Numbered from the stretch's first letter, positions 33,812-43,398 are shown. The stretch: DNA of 64,000 nucleotides from Rhodococcus sp. SGAir0479 (GCF_005484805.1 NZ_CP039432.1:2666001-2730000); one strand, 5' to 3'. A program made the numbers and translations. Notes: generated by a model not told the origin, from the sequence alone.

Positions 33812-35131
33812 GTGAGTCGTGACAGCCTGTGGAGAGCGCCCCGAGCCGAAGCCCCCGTGGATGCGTCAGTGACGCTGCCCGGATCGAAGTCGATCACCAA
33901 TCGCGCGCTCGTCCTCGCGGCGCTCGCGTCCGGGCCCTCCACGATCACGGGCGCGCTGCGCAGCCGCGACACCGACCTGATGATCCGGGGCCTGCAGGCC
34001 CTCGGGGTGACGATCACCGCGACACCCGACGCCGCCACCGGCACGACCCTGCACGTCGTCCCCGCACCGATGACCGGGGGCGCCGTCGACTGCGGTCTCG
34101 CCGGCACGGTGATGCGCTTCCTGCCTCCGGTGGCCGCACTCGCCGACGGCACCGTCGCGGTGGACGGCGACGAGCAGGCGCGCACCCGGCCGCTCGGCAC
34201 GATTCTCGAGGCGCTGCGCGGGCTGGGTGCCGACATCACCGGCGACGCCCTCCCCTTCACCGTCCGTGGCCGCGGCGCACTGCGCGGCGGCACCGTGACG
34301 ATCGACGCATCCGGCTCGTCGCAGTTCGTATCGGGACTGCTGCTGTCGGCGGCCCGTTTCGACGAGGGCGTCACCGTCCGTCACCAGGGCGGCTCCCTCC
34401 CGTCGATGCCGCACATCGACATGACCGTCGAGATGCTGCGCGAGGCCGGGGTGGTCGTGCTGACGCCCGGGGAGAGCGGCGACGCCGACACGTGGCGGGT
34501 GCTGCCGGGCGAGATCGCGCCCGTCGATCGGGTCGTGGAACCGGATCTGTCGAACGCGACGCCGTTCCTGGCGGCGGCCGCGGTCACCGGCGGTACCGTG
34601 CGGGTGCCGCTGTGGCCGTCGCGCACGACCCAGCCCGGTGACGCGATCCGCGGCATTCTCACCGACATGGGCGCCGACGTCCGCACGGAGCGCGGCACCC
34701 TCACGGTCACCGGTCCGAAGTCGTTGCGCGGCATCGACATCGACCTGCACGACATCGGCGAGCTCACCCCCACGGTCGCCGCGCTCGCGGCGCTCGCAGA
34801 CGGGCCGTCGGTGCTGCGCGGCATCGCGCACCTGCGCGGCCACGAGACCGACCGCCTGGCCGCACTGACCGCCGAGATCGACAAGCTGGGCGGCGCGGTG
34901 ACCGAGACCGCCGACGGGCTGCGCATCGAGCCGCGTCCGCTGCACGGCGGCCGGTGGCACTCGTACGCCGATCACCGCATGGCGACGGCCGGCGCGATCC
35001 TCGGCCTGGTGGTCGAGGGCGTCGACATCGAGGACGTGGGCACCACCGCGAAGACGCTGCCCGGCTTCGAGAACCTCTGGGCGGCAATGCTGGGCCGGCC
35101 CGCCTCCGCCGAGCAGGAGGCGCTGTCCTGA
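33812..35131 (+). CDS. aroA: 3-phosphoshikimate 1-carboxyvinyltransferase (EPSP synthase)
   Basis: The 439-residue enzyme joins shikimate 3-phosphate and phosphoenolpyruvate in the chorismate pathway. Active-site blocks are [18 protein letters not shown] near the N-terminus, the [10 protein letters not shown] loop that sets class I glyphosate sensitivity, [13 protein letters not shown], and [12 protein letters not shown] near the C-terminus. The GTG at 33812 gives a length like the M. tuberculosis enzyme; the earlier ATG at 33698 overlaps the SRAP start and adds unconserved residues. Its stop overlaps the rsgA CTG start. Confidence 0.96.
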   Translation: MSRDSLWRAPRAEAPVDASVTLPGSKSITNRALVLAALASGPSTITGALRSRDTDLMIRGLQALGVTITATPDAATGTTLHVVPAPMTGGAVDCGLAGTVMRFLPPVAALADGTVAVDGDEQARTRPLGTILEALRGLGADITGDALPFTVRGRGALRGGTVTIDASGSSQFVSGLLLSAARFDEGVTVRHQGGSLPSMPHIDMTVEMLREAGVVVLTPGESGDADTWRVLPGEIAPVDRVVEPDLSNATPFLAAAAVTGGTVRVPLWPSRTTQPGDAIRGILTDMGADVRTERGTLTVTGPKSLRGIDIDLHDIGELTPTVAALAALADGPSVLRGIAHLRGHETDRLAALTAEIDKLGGAVTETADGLRIEPRPLHGGRWHSYADHRMATAGAILGLVVEGVDIEDVGTTAKTLPGFENLWAAMLGRPASAEQEALS

Positions 35132-36120
35132 GCCGCCGGCAGTACGACGAGTCCGACGTCCGGATCCGTCCGGGCAAGGGATCGCGTCCGCGGACCAAGA
35201 ATCGGCCCGAGCACGCCGATGCCGCCGAGGGCATGGTGGTCTCGAAGGACCGGGGCCGCTGGGGCGTCGTGCTGGGCGGCGATCCGGACCGCCCCGTCGT
35301 CACCATGCGGGCCCGCGAACTCGGGCGCACCCCGATCGTGGTGGGTGACAAGGTGAGCGTCGTCGGCGACCTGTCGGGGAAGCCGGACACGCTGGCGCGC
35401 ATCGTCCGGGTCGCGGATCGCGAGACCGTGCTGCGCCGCACCGCCGACGACACCGATCCGTTCGAGCGCATCGTCGTGGCCAACGCCGAGCAGCTGCTGA
35501 TCGTCGTCGCGCTGGCCGATCCGCCGCCGCGCACCGGGTTCGTCGAACGCGCGCTCGTCGCGGCGTACGTGGGCGGGCTGAAACCGATTCTGTGCCTGAC
35601 GAAGAGCGATCTGGCGACCCCGGACGAGTTCGCCGCCACGTTCGCCGATCTCGACGTCCCCGTGGTGGTCGCCGGCCGGGACGACCCCATCGAACCCGTG
35701 ACCGAGATCCTCGCGGGCCGGCTCACGGCGCTCATCGGCCACTCGGGTGTGGGCAAGTCGACGATGGTCAATCGGCTGGTCCCGGACGCGGAGCGGGCCA
35801 CGGGCGTGGTGTCGGGGGTCGGCAAGGGCCGGCACACCTCCACGCAGTCGGTGGCGCTGCCGCTGCCGGGCGGCGGCTGGGTGGTGGACACCCCCGGCAT
35901 CCGGTCGTTCGGGCTCGCGCACATCTCCCCCGAGGACGTCGTCGGCGCGTTCACCGACCTGGCCGCGGCCGCCGAGGACTGCCCGCGCGGGTGCACCCAT
36001 CTGGGTCCGCCGGCCGACCCCGAGTGCGCGCTCGACACCCTCACCGGTGAGTCCGCGGGGCGAGTCGAGGCGGTGCGGCGGCTGCTGGTCGCGCTCATGT
36101 CGAACGAATCCTGGTCGTAG
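35128..36120 (+). CDS. rsgA: Small ribosomal subunit biogenesis GTPase RsgA
   Basis: The 330-residue protein is a circularly permuted GTPase: G4 (TKSD), then the G1 P-loop GHSGVGKST, then G3 DTPG. It is preceded by an OB fold ([17 protein letters not shown]) and followed by a zinc site [16 protein letters not shown]. It helps mature the 30S subunit. No ATG, GTG or TTG near the conserved start ([15 protein letters not shown]) is usable; the CTG at 35128 has AGGAGG exactly 7 bases upstream and makes a CTGA overlap with the aroA stop. The resulting length equals that of Rv3228 as I recall it. Confidence 0.93.
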   Translation: MSRRQYDESDVRIRPGKGSRPRTKNRPEHADAAEGMVVSKDRGRWGVVLGGDPDRPVVTMRARELGRTPIVVGDKVSVVGDLSGKPDTLARIVRVADRETVLRRTADDTDPFERIVVANAEQLLIVVALADPPPRTGFVERALVAAYVGGLKPILCLTKSDLATPDEFAATFADLDVPVVVAGRDDPIEPVTEILAGRLTALIGHSGVGKSTMVNRLVPDAERATGVVSGVGKGRHTSTQSVALPLPGGGWVVDTPGIRSFGLAHISPEDVVGAFTDLAAAAEDCPRGCTHLGPPADPECALDTLTGESAGRVEAVRRLLVALMSNESWS

Positions 36121-36146
36121 CGCGAGTACCTGGTACCCGCAGTACC

Positions 36147-36158
36147 TACCGTTCGGTA
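36147..36158. promoter_or_regulatory. Short palindrome in the CocE-type hydrolase promoter
   Basis: TACCG-TT-CGGTA is a 5-bp inverted repeat in the 100-bp gap after rsgA, 63 bases before the hydrolase start. It resembles half of the larger desaturase-region sites, but the match is short. It could be a TetR-type operator. Confidence 0.3.
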
Positions 36159-36220
36159 ACAAGCATTAGGGTGTGCCCCGGATCACTGATCCGTTCGTCG
36201 TCGAACCGGGAGGCACACCC

Positions 36221-38251
36221 TTGCGAACTCTTTCGCGCCCGCGTCCGGGCGCACTCCTGCGCCGAGGCACCGTCGCGCTCGCCGCCGGCACGGCGGTGGT
36301 GCTCGGCCTCACCGCCGGACCGGCCGTCGCGTCCGCGGACCCCACCGGGGGCGACGCCGGGCGGGCGTGGACGGCCACGACCGACGGGCCCGACCGGTAC
36401 CCGGACATCGCCGTCGACGAGGACGTCCCGATCCGGATGAGCGACGGCGTCGTGCTCCGCGCGAGCGTCTACCGTCCGGCCGACGCGTCCGGGCGGGCCG
36501 TCGCCGATGCGCTGCCCACGGTCTTCAACCTCACCCCGTACACGCGTCTGGTCCCGGCGCTCGCCGACGCCGCTGCCGCGCATCCGGTGCTGGGAGAGGC
36601 GTTGGACCAGCTGGGCGCGGCCGACCTGTCCGGCACCCCCCTCGACGGGCTCACCGAACTCACGGGCGGGCTGGGCGGCGGGCTGCTGCGTACGTTCGGC
36701 GTCAACCGCGACCTCGTCCGGAACGGTTACGTCCAAGTGGTGGTGGACGTGCGCGGCACCGGCTACTCGCAGGGCGCCTGGGACGTGCTGGGCGAGCGCG
36801 AGCAGCGAGACACCGTCGAGGTCTTCGACTGGGCCCGCACCCAGCCGTGGTCGGACGGCACGTTCGGCATGGCCGGCGTCTCGTACTCCGCGATCAACAG
36901 CCTGCACGCGGCCGACAAGCAGCCGCAGGGGCTGAAGGCCATCTTCCCGGTCGAGCCCTCGGAGGACCTGGCCCGCGAGATCGTCGCCACCGGCGGTGCG
37001 TTCGGCGCCGGGTTCATGCCGGCGTGGCTGGTGGCGGTCAACGGCCTCAAGTTCGCACCGGTCGACTCGCTGCTGCGCGGAGAGTTCGATCCGCAGTGGC
37101 TCGCCGACCGGCTGGCCGACCCGGCGGTGATGTTCCCGCAGATGTTCGACGCCGTCCTGAACGGGGGCGGTGAGGCGGCCGACGACGGACCCTTCTACGA
37201 CGTCCGTGCCGCCGACATCGAGCGCATCCAGGTCCCCACGTTCGTCACCGGCGGCTGGCACGACATCTTCGGACGCGGCGAATCGCGCATCTTCGATCGG
37301 CTGCAGCTGCCGGCCGGGCAGAAGCAGCTTCTGATGGGCAACGGCTACCACCTCAACCCGGGGCTCGGGCACGGCCGGGAGGGCGCGCCGCCGCGGCTGG
37401 ACGTCCTCGAGCGGGCGTGGTTTCACAAGTGGCTCAAGGGGATCGACAACGGTATCGACCGGTACGGACCCGCCACGCTGTACCGGCAGGGGGACGGCTG
37501 GATCACCGCCTCGCAGTTCCCGCGGGCGGGCGCCGCACACCAGCGCCTGTATCTGAACGGGACACCGTCGGGTTCCGCACCGCACGCCGTCGTCGACGGC
37601 TCACTGACCACGCAGGCGCCCGCCGCCGCGAGCACGCACAGCGTGGCACCGGGTCTGCGGGGAGCCTGTTCCCGCGACACCGCGCAGGGCACCGCCGGTT
37701 TCGGCGCCATCCTCGGATCGGCGTGCACGCAGGACGCCCGGTTCGCCGAGGCCGAGGCGTTGACCTTCACCACCGCCCCGGTCACCGAGGCGACGGAGAT
37801 CTCGGGACCGCTCGCCGTGCATCTGCTCACCACCACCGACGGCGCCGACGGCTTCTGGTCGGTGACGGTCAACGACGTGGCCCCCGACGGCCGTTCGACG
37901 GTCCTCACCAACGGGGCGCTGCTGTCGTCGCGCGCAGCGCTCGACGAGTCGAGGAGCGAGAAGGACGCGTCCGGTGCGTACACCGTCCCGGTCGCGGACC
38001 TGCATGCGGACAGCAAGCGAACGGTCGCCCCGGGGGTGCCGCTGGTTCTCGAGATCGGGTTGAACGGCACCGAGGCGAAGCTGGCGCCCGGCCACCGGCT
38101 CCGCGTGGACATCGCGGCGGCGAGCTTCCCGCGCTACCTGCCGATGCTGCCGGACCTGCAGGCGTCGGGGCTGAAGCCGCAGCGGCTGCTGATCGACCCC
38201 GCCGAGCCGAGTTACGTCAACGTCCCGGTCGTCGGCGCGCCCGGGTGGTGA
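36221..38251 (+). CDS. Secreted CocE/NonD-family alpha/beta hydrolase
   Basis: The 676-residue protein begins with a clear Sec signal: RTLSRPRPGALLRRG, a hydrophobic core (TVALAAGTAVVLGLTAGPA), and a VASA cleavage region near residue 39. The mature part is an X-Pro dipeptidyl-peptidase/CocE-type hydrolase with the nucleophile in GMAGVSYSAINS, the histidine in VTGGWHDIFGRG, and a C-terminal jelly-roll domain. It probably cleaves esters or acyl groups outside the cell. The TTG at 36221 is chosen because GGGAGG lies 7 bases upstream and it gives a proper signal peptide. The GTG at 36173 lacks both. Confidence 0.85.
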   Translation: MRTLSRPRPGALLRRGTVALAAGTAVVLGLTAGPAVASADPTGGDAGRAWTATTDGPDRYPDIAVDEDVPIRMSDGVVLRASVYRPADASGRAVADALPTVFNLTPYTRLVPALADAAAAHPVLGEALDQLGAADLSGTPLDGLTELTGGLGGGLLRTFGVNRDLVRNGYVQVVVDVRGTGYSQGAWDVLGEREQRDTVEVFDWARTQPWSDGTFGMAGVSYSAINSLHAADKQPQGLKAIFPVEPSEDLAREIVATGGAFGAGFMPAWLVAVNGLKFAPVDSLLRGEFDPQWLADRLADPAVMFPQMFDAVLNGGGEAADDGPFYDVRAADIERIQVPTFVTGGWHDIFGRGESRIFDRLQLPAGQKQLLMGNGYHLNPGLGHGREGAPPRLDVLERAWFHKWLKGIDNGIDRYGPATLYRQGDGWITASQFPRAGAAHQRLYLNGTPSGSAPHAVVDGSLTTQAPAAASTHSVAPGLRGACSRDTAQGTAGFGAILGSACTQDARFAEAEALTFTTAPVTEATEISGPLAVHLLTTTDGADGFWSVTVNDVAPDGRSTVLTNGALLSSRAALDESRSEKDASGAYTVPVADLHADSKRTVAPGVPLVLEIGLNGTEAKLAPGHRLRVDIAAASFPRYLPMLPDLQASGLKPQRLLIDPAEPSYVNVPVVGAPGW

Positions 38252-38274
38252 CCGGTCCCCTCCTCTGGACACGA

Positions 38275-38305
38275 AGCGCCCGCACCGGTTTCCGGTGCGG
38301 GCGCT
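38275..38305. terminator. Terminator after the CocE-type hydrolase
   Basis: AGCGCCCGCACCGG pairs perfectly with CCGGTGCGGGCGCT around TTT. It lies 23 bp after the hydrolase stop and 42 bp from the end of the convergent flavin oxidoreductase, so it may act on both. Confidence 0.9.
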
Positions 38306-38347
38306 CGCCCGTCGCGAGGAGACCTGCGGGGTCTCGCCGGTACCCGC

Positions 38348-39634
38348 TCAGGCAGGGGTGATCGGGAGCTCCTTCGACCGGTCCGCGGCGAACGAGGCGG
38401 GCGCGGTGGATCCGGCACCGCCGTGCGTGCTGTCCGGGTCGAGGACGCAGTGCGTGCGCCCGTAGACGGTGTACATGCACTTGTTGTTGTGGTTGCAGCG
38501 GCCGGTGACGGTGTGGTCCGCCCGGATGCGGTCGATCAGATCGGGTTCGCGCAGCAGCGCCCGCCCCATCGCGACGAAGCCGAAGCCCTCCCGCATGCCG
38601 GTCGCGATGTGCTCGTAGTCGTTGATGCCGCCCAGCAGGATCAGCTGCGTGTTCGTCACGACCGGCACGAACTGGCGAGCCGACTCCAGCATGTACAGGT
38701 CCTCGTACGGGTAGGTACCCAGCGCGCGCTTGCCGAACAGCCGGACTCCGGTCTTGAACGGCTCCTTCATCACCGCCGCGAACTCGTCGACGGGGACGTC
38801 GCCGCGGAACAGGTACATCTGCTTGAAGAACGACGACCCCTGGGTCAGTTCGATCGCGTCCAGGTTCCGGTCCTGATCGAGGAGCTGCACCGTCCGAAGC
38901 GATTCCGACAGCCAGATGCTGCCGCGGATGCCGTCGTCCATGCTGATCTTCGCGGTCACCGCGATCCGGTCGCCGACGACCTCACGCACCCGCTGGGCGA
39001 TCTCCCGCACCAGCCGGGACCGGTTGTCGATGGTGCCGCCGTACTCGTCCTTGCGGCGATTGAGCAGCGGGCTCAAGAACGAGCTCGGCAGGTAGAGGTG
39101 GCCGAAGTGCAGTTCCACCGCGTCGAAGCCGGCCTCCACGGCGATCGCCGCCGCGTCCCCGAACTGATCGATCACCCGGCGGATCTCCGCCGGGGTGATC
39201 TCCCGGCAGTATTCGAGGGACGAGGGGTTGATCACCCGACTCGGCGACATCGCCGTCACCCCGGTGATCTTCTTCGACGCCACCACGCCGGCGTGACCGA
39301 GCTGGGCCGCGATGGCGCCGCCCGCGTCGTGGACGGCGTCGGTCAGCCGGCGCAGACCCGGAAGCGCCTTGTGGCTCATCAGGATCTGGCCCGGGGCGCT
39401 CGCCCCTTCCGGCGCGACGCAGCAGTACGCCACGGTGGTCATGCCCACGCCGCCCCGCACGAAGCCCAGGTGGAAGTCGATCAGGTCGTCGGTCACGAGA
39501 CCCTCGGGGGACCGCCCCTCTGACGTGGCGGCCTTGATGATGCGGTTGCGCAGTCGAACCGGCCCCAGGGTTGCCGGGGCGAACGGGTCCGGGGTCGCCG
39601 ACACCGAGTCGGTGTGCAGGCCTGCGATGGTCAT
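38348..39634 (-). CDS. NADH:flavin oxidoreductase (Old Yellow Enzyme family)
   Basis: The 428-residue protein has an FMN-binding TIM barrel of the Old Yellow Enzyme family: LRNRIIKAATSEGRSPEG at the start, then AQLGHAGVV, the FDAVELHFGHLYLPSSFLSP segment with the substrate histidine, and LLGGINDYEH with GFGFVAMGRALLREP near the phosphate site. A cysteine cluster (GRCNHNNKCMY then GRTHC) resembles the iron-sulfur region of 2,4-dienoyl-CoA reductase-type relatives. However, the second flavin domain is missing. It reduces an activated alkene; the substrate is unknown. The start is ATG at 39634. Confidence 0.85.
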   Translation of the reverse strand: MTIAGLHTDSVSATPDPFAPATLGPVRLRNRIIKAATSEGRSPEGLVTDDLIDFHLGFVRGGVGMTTVAYCCVAPEGASAPGQILMSHKALPGLRRLTDAVHDAGGAIAAQLGHAGVVASKKITGVTAMSPSRVINPSSLEYCREITPAEIRRVIDQFGDAAAIAVEAGFDAVELHFGHLYLPSSFLSPLLNRRKDEYGGTIDNRSRLVREIAQRVREVVGDRIAVTAKISMDDGIRGSIWLSESLRTVQLLDQDRNLDAIELTQGSSFFKQMYLFRGDVPVDEFAAVMKEPFKTGVRLFGKRALGTYPYEDLYMLESARQFVPVVTNTQLILLGGINDYEHIATGMREGFGFVAMGRALLREPDLIDRIRADHTVTGRCNHNNKCMYTVYGRTHCVLDPDSTHGGAGSTAPASFAADRSKELPITPA

Positions 39635-39747
39635 GGGGCGCCCTTCTCTCGATCAGTGTGACGGGCACCACCATTCGTCGCGGTCACCGCGGCGTCAATA
39701 CGATGTCCCTCCCACCGGACAGTCCACCCGGATCGAGAGCGGGCGCC

Positions 39748-40131
39748 TCAGTCGGCGCCGCGGGCGCGGTCGGCGAGAACGCGGTACTCGTCTTCGCTGA
39801 TCACACCGGTGTCCAGCAGCGTCTGCGCCGTCGCGAGGTCCCGGTCCGGCGAGGACCCGGCGACGTCGCGGATGTACGCGTCCTCGGCCTCGCGGTAGCC
39901 GCGGGCGGCCTGCGCCGATCGCTCGACCATTCCGCGACCGCGCACGATCAGGTAGATCAGCTCCCCGAGGACCGGCAGCACGAACAGGAAGAACACCCAC
40001 ACGGCCTTCACCCAGCCCGACGTGCGGTGGTCCCGGAACAGGTCCGCGAGGATCGAGAACAGAACCATCACGTACGCCGCGAACGCGAAGCACGCGAAGA
40101 CGAGCCAAAAGTAGTCCCAGAACGAGTCCAT
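39748..40131 (-). CDS. Small membrane protein with PLDc_N and SHOCT domains
   Basis: The 127-residue protein has two membrane helices (WDYFWLVFACFAFAAYVMVL and AVWVFFLFVLPVLGELIYLI). The second carries the short PLDc_N pattern. A C-terminal SHOCT segment (ATAQTLLDTGVISEDEYRVL) follows. Such proteins are common in actinobacteria and their function is unknown. The ATG at 40131 starts directly before the first helix. The reading that begins at 40332 has no support. It lies 113 bp downstream of nothing co-oriented and is probably expressed on its own. Confidence 0.78.
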   Translation of the reverse strand: MDSFWDYFWLVFACFAFAAYVMVLFSILADLFRDHRTSGWVKAVWVFFLFVLPVLGELIYLIVRGRGMVERSAQAARGYREAEDAYIRDVAGSSPDRDLATAQTLLDTGVISEDEYRVLADRARGAD

Positions 40132-40241
40132 CGCGCGCTCCGTTCGCCAGACGATGTGGACCGGGATGTGGACCGGAAATTCCCTGTCCACTCTCTCACC
40201 GCGGACAGGTCCGGCGACCGTGAATCGTCCACCGAATTCGG

Positions 40242-40610
40242 CTACGGTTCGGCTCCGGCCGTGGCGGAGTCGGTCCAGTTGCCGGCGGCGCGAAGGGTGG
40301 CCACCACGGCGTCGAACGCGTCCGCGAGCCACTCGGCCCGCGCCTCGGCGATCGGGGTGGCACCACTGCTCGGATCCGCGCCGTCACCGCCCGTGTCGAA
40401 GAAGCGGACGGTCCACCAACTCTCGGAGTCGGGGTCGTCGCTCAGCCCCGCGTCGGTGTTGGTGGCGAGCAGGTACCGGCCGAACACGAAGTCCACCCTG
40501 ATCGCGTAGTCGTCACCGTGATCGACCACGGCCGTCGCGCGACGGGTGACGGTGGCCAGGGCCGCCAGAGCATCGGCGTACCGCTGGGTGTGTTCTCTCT
40601 TGCGAGGCAT
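40242..40610 (-). CDS. Hypothetical protein, acidic, 122 residues
   Basis: I do not recognise a family. The protein is soluble and acidic, with a basic N-terminus (MPRKREHTQRYADALAALAT), a central strand-like segment (YAIRVDFVFGRYLLATNTDA) and a mobile-looking acidic loop, ending in AEWLADAFDAVVATLRAAG. Codon use and GC are like its neighbours, so it looks native. The ATG at 40610 is plausible with GAGAGAAC upstream. It sits alone between a small membrane protein and the desaturase terminator, and could be a small regulatory or stress protein; nothing more can be said. Confidence 0.6.
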   Translation of the reverse strand: MPRKREHTQRYADALAALATVTRRATAVVDHGDDYAIRVDFVFGRYLLATNTDAGLSDDPDSESWWTVRFFDTGGDGADPSSGATPIAEARAEWLADAFDAVVATLRAAGNWTDSATAGAEP

Positions 40611-40761
40611 AGTTCTCTCGGATTCTGCTGCCGAGAGGGCCGAAAACGCGCACGGGCTGTCCCGGCAGCGCGGTCTCGGCTGTGGGGTCGAGGTTACCGG
40701 TCCGTGTCGGCGAGTCCCGAACCGGGACGGCACCGGGCGGGGCAGCGAGACAGCAACGGCC

Positions 40762-40808
40762 GAGGCCGCCGCGGCGCCGGACGGGGTCCGGTGCGCCGCG
40801 ACGGCCTC
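40762..40808. terminator. Terminator of the desaturase cluster
   Basis: GAGGCCG and CGGCCTC close a long stem that continues with GCGGCG/CGCCGC and CCGGAC/GTCCGG around a short loop, with small bulges. It lies 24 bp after the first desaturase stop in its direction of transcription. Confidence 0.8.
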
Positions 40809-40831
40809 GTGAGTTCTTCGCAGGTCCTCGT

Positions 40832-42070
40832 CTACCGCGACAGCAACGCGCGCAGTCCCCGTCGCTTCCTCGACGCCGCGATTGCGGAGCCGAGCCCGCG
40901 CCGCCGGCCGGTGGCCGGATCGATGCTCGCGGTGGTGTTGCCCCCGAACTTGCGCTCCGACGCCGTCTCGGGCGCATCGTCCGCAGTGTCCTTGAGGTAC
41001 TTGTTCGGCAGCGACAACTTGGCGATGGTGCGCCACGCCTTGGCGTACTGCACCGGCAACGGCCCGGTCGTGTACGGCAGGTCGTACTTCTCACACAGGG
41101 CGCGCACCTTGACGGCGATCTCGGCGTACCGGTTCGACGGCAGGTCCGGGTAGATGTGGTGCTCGATCTGGTAGCTGAGGTTGCCGGTCATGAAGTCCAT
41201 GACGGGACCGCCGGAGATGTTGGCGCTACCGAGCATCTGCCGCAGATACCACTCCGCGTGCGTCTCCTTCTCGACGTCCGCCTTGGTGAACTTCTCGGCA
41301 CCGTCCGGGAAATGGCCGCAGAAGATCACCGCGTTGGTCCACAGGTTTCGGATGACGTTCGCGGTCGCGTTGGCCGTCATCGTCGACTTCCACGCCTTAC
41401 CGGTGAGCGCCGGGTACACCACGTAGTCCTTGGCGACCTGCTTGCCGATCTTCTCGCCGACCTCGCGCAGCCTGCGCTTGGTCTCGGCGCGATCGTCGCG
41501 ACCCTTGGCCACCTTGCCGAGCTCGAGGTGCTGGATGGCGACGCCGTACTGGAACAGCAACGCCAGCAGCGCGTTGTACGCCAGGTTGCCGTAGTTGAAG
41601 GGCTGCCACCGCTGGTCGCGGGTGACGCGCAGCAGGCCGTAGCCCACGTCGTCGTCCATGCCCAGGATGTTGGTGTACTTGTGGTGCAGGTAGTTGTGGG
41701 TCTGCTTCCAGTGGGCCGACGGGTCGACGTTGTCCCACTCCCAGTTGGCCGAGTGGACCTCCGGATCGTTCATCCAGTCCCACTGCCCGTGCATCACGTT
41801 GTGCCCGAGTTCCATGTTCTCGATGATCTTCGCGACACCCAGCATGCCGGTGCCGAGCCACCACAACGAGCGCTTGCGACTGCCGAACAGCACCGCGCGG
41901 CCCCCGATCTCCAGCCCCCGCTGCAGTCGGATGGTGTTGCGGATGTAGCGCGCGTCGCGCTCACCCCGGGACTCCTCGACATCACGGCGGATGGCGTCGA
42001 GTTCGCGTCCGAGCGCCTCGACATCGGCATCCGTCAGATGCGCGTACTCCTTGATGTCTGTAATCGCCAC
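40832..42070 (-). CDS. Membrane acyl-CoA desaturase, DesA3-like (copy 1)
   Basis: The 412-residue protein is a front- or delta-9-type membrane fatty-acid desaturase with three histidine boxes: HNVMH at 90-94, HNYLHH at 125-130, and QIEHH at 301-305, plus an extra histidine in CGHFPDG at 253. Hydrophobic segments lie between the boxes; no cytochrome b5 domain is present, so electrons come from a separate reductase, most likely the one at 43521. It matches Rv3229c. The GTG start at 42070 is only 4 bases from a palindromic operator, suggesting a leaderless transcript. It lies 56 bp after copy 2. Confidence 0.94.
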   Translation of the reverse strand: MAITDIKEYAHLTDADVEALGRELDAIRRDVEESRGERDARYIRNTIRLQRGLEIGGRAVLFGSRKRSLWWLGTGMLGVAKIIENMELGHNVMHGQWDWMNDPEVHSANWEWDNVDPSAHWKQTHNYLHHKYTNILGMDDDVGYGLLRVTRDQRWQPFNYGNLAYNALLALLFQYGVAIQHLELGKVAKGRDDRAETKRRLREVGEKIGKQVAKDYVVYPALTGKAWKSTMTANATANVIRNLWTNAVIFCGHFPDGAEKFTKADVEKETHAEWYLRQMLGSANISGGPVMDFMTGNLSYQIEHHIYPDLPSNRYAEIAVKVRALCEKYDLPYTTGPLPVQYAKAWRTIAKLSLPNKYLKDTADDAPETASERKFGGNTTASIDPATGRRRGLGSAIAASRKRRGLRALLSR

Positions 42071-42073
42071 GGG

Positions 42074-42105
42074 CCCTACCGTACCGTAAGTTACGACACC
42101 GTAGG
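42074..42105. promoter_or_regulatory. Operator A, at the start of desaturase copy 1
   Basis: This 32-bp site is built on the palindrome CGTAA-G-TTACG (42085-42095) and flanked by CCGTAGG and CCCTACCG arms. On the minus strand it begins CCTACGGTG. It matches operator B (44682-44713) at 26 of 32 positions. It ends 4 bases before the GTG start, so a bound repressor would cover the promoter. A TetR-type regulator is likely. The sequence TACGGT lies about 7 to 14 bases before the start and may be the -10 element. Confidence 0.75.
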
Positions 42106-42126
42106 TTAAGTCCACGTTACTGTGGG

Positions 42127-43398
42127 TCAGATCACTTCCGCCGGCCGTCGGCCCGCTCGGCGCCGCTGCACCCGTGCGTCGGCGTGCGCGCGCAGCGCCG
42201 ACAGGAGCCCCCGCCGGCGTCCGGTGTCGGGGTCGACCCGCAGCGCCTCCCCGATCCGGGAGCCGGTGGCGTCGAACTTGCGCTCGGACGAGGTCTCGGG
42301 AGCGTCGTGGGAGGTGCGTTTCAGCAGACGGTCCGGCAGGGCGAGCTTGTGGATGGTGCGCAGCGCGAGCAGGTACTGCCGGCTGAGCGGTCCGGTGGTG
42401 TACGGCAGGTCGTACTTGTCGCACAGCGCCCGCACCCGCACCGCCATCTCCGGGTACCGGTTCGACGGCAGATCGGGGAACAGGTGGTGCTCGATCTGGT
42501 AGCTCAGGTTGCCGGTCAGGAAACCCATCACCGGGCCGGCGTCGATGTTGGCGCTGCCGAGCATCTGCCGCAGGTACCACTGCGCGCGGGTCTCGGTCTC
42601 GAACTGCTCGGCGGTGAACTTCTCGGCGCCGTCCGGGAAGTGCCCGCAGAAGATCACCGCGTACGCCCACAGGTTGCGCACCAGGTTGGCCGTCGCGTTC
42701 GCGGTCAGCGTGTGCTTCCACGCCCGGCCCGTCAGCGCCGGGAACAGTACGAAGTCCTTGCCGACCTGACGCGCGATCTTGATCGCGAATTCCTTGTTGG
42801 GAGCCGAATTCCACTGCATCGGGTCGACGCCCTCGAGCACCTTCTGCGCCTTGAGGTCGTGCAGCGCGATGCCCCACTCGAACCCGGCCGCGAGGATCAC
42901 GTTCGCGACGGGCTGGAGCAGGTTGATCGGACGCCACTTCTCGTCCCGCGTCATCCGCAGGATCCCGAATCCCACGTCGTCGTCCATCCCGACGATGTTG
43001 GTGTAGGTGTGGTGCGAATAGTTGTGGGCGCGTTTCCAGTGCTCCGACGGCCCGGTCTGATCCCACTCCCAGGTGGTGGAGTGGATCTCCGGATCGTTCA
43101 TCCAGTCCCACTGCCCGTGCATCACGTTGTGCCCGAGTTCCATGTTCTCGATGATCTTGGCGAGCGAGAGCATCGCCGTGCCCGCGACCCATGCGGGCCG
43201 GCGGCGGCTGCCGAAGAGCACTGCGCGCCCGCCGAGTTCGAGGGAGCGTTGCAGCCGGATCACCCGCCGGATGTAGCGGGCGTCGCGGTGCCCCCGCGAC
43301 TCCTCGACGTCACGGCGGATCTCGTCCAGTTCACGGCCGAGGGCTTCGATGTCGTTGTCGGTGAGGTGAGCGAACTCGTTGATGTCGGTGATGGCCAC
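42127..43398 (-). CDS. Membrane acyl-CoA desaturase, DesA3-like (copy 2)
   Basis: The 423-residue protein is a tandem paralogue of the next gene, with the same three histidine boxes (HNVMH, HNYSHH, QIEHH) and the CGHFPDG motif. Identity with copy 1 is high in the box regions and lower in the middle loop, where copy 2 has a longer insert (KAQKVLEGVDPMQWNSAP). This may alter chain-length or position preference. The start is GTG at 43398. It is not preceded by the palindromic operator seen at copy 1, so expression may differ. It lies 122 bp after the reductase gene on the same strand. Confidence 0.92.
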   Translation of the reverse strand: MAITDINEFAHLTDNDIEALGRELDEIRRDVEESRGHRDARYIRRVIRLQRSLELGGRAVLFGSRRRPAWVAGTAMLSLAKIIENMELGHNVMHGQWDWMNDPEIHSTTWEWDQTGPSEHWKRAHNYSHHTYTNIVGMDDDVGFGILRMTRDEKWRPINLLQPVANVILAAGFEWGIALHDLKAQKVLEGVDPMQWNSAPNKEFAIKIARQVGKDFVLFPALTGRAWKHTLTANATANLVRNLWAYAVIFCGHFPDGAEKFTAEQFETETRAQWYLRQMLGSANIDAGPVMGFLTGNLSYQIEHHLFPDLPSNRYPEMAVRVRALCDKYDLPYTTGPLSRQYLLALRTIHKLALPDRLLKRTSHDAPETSSERKFDATGSRIGEALRVDPDTGRRRGLLSALRAHADARVQRRRAGRRPAEVI

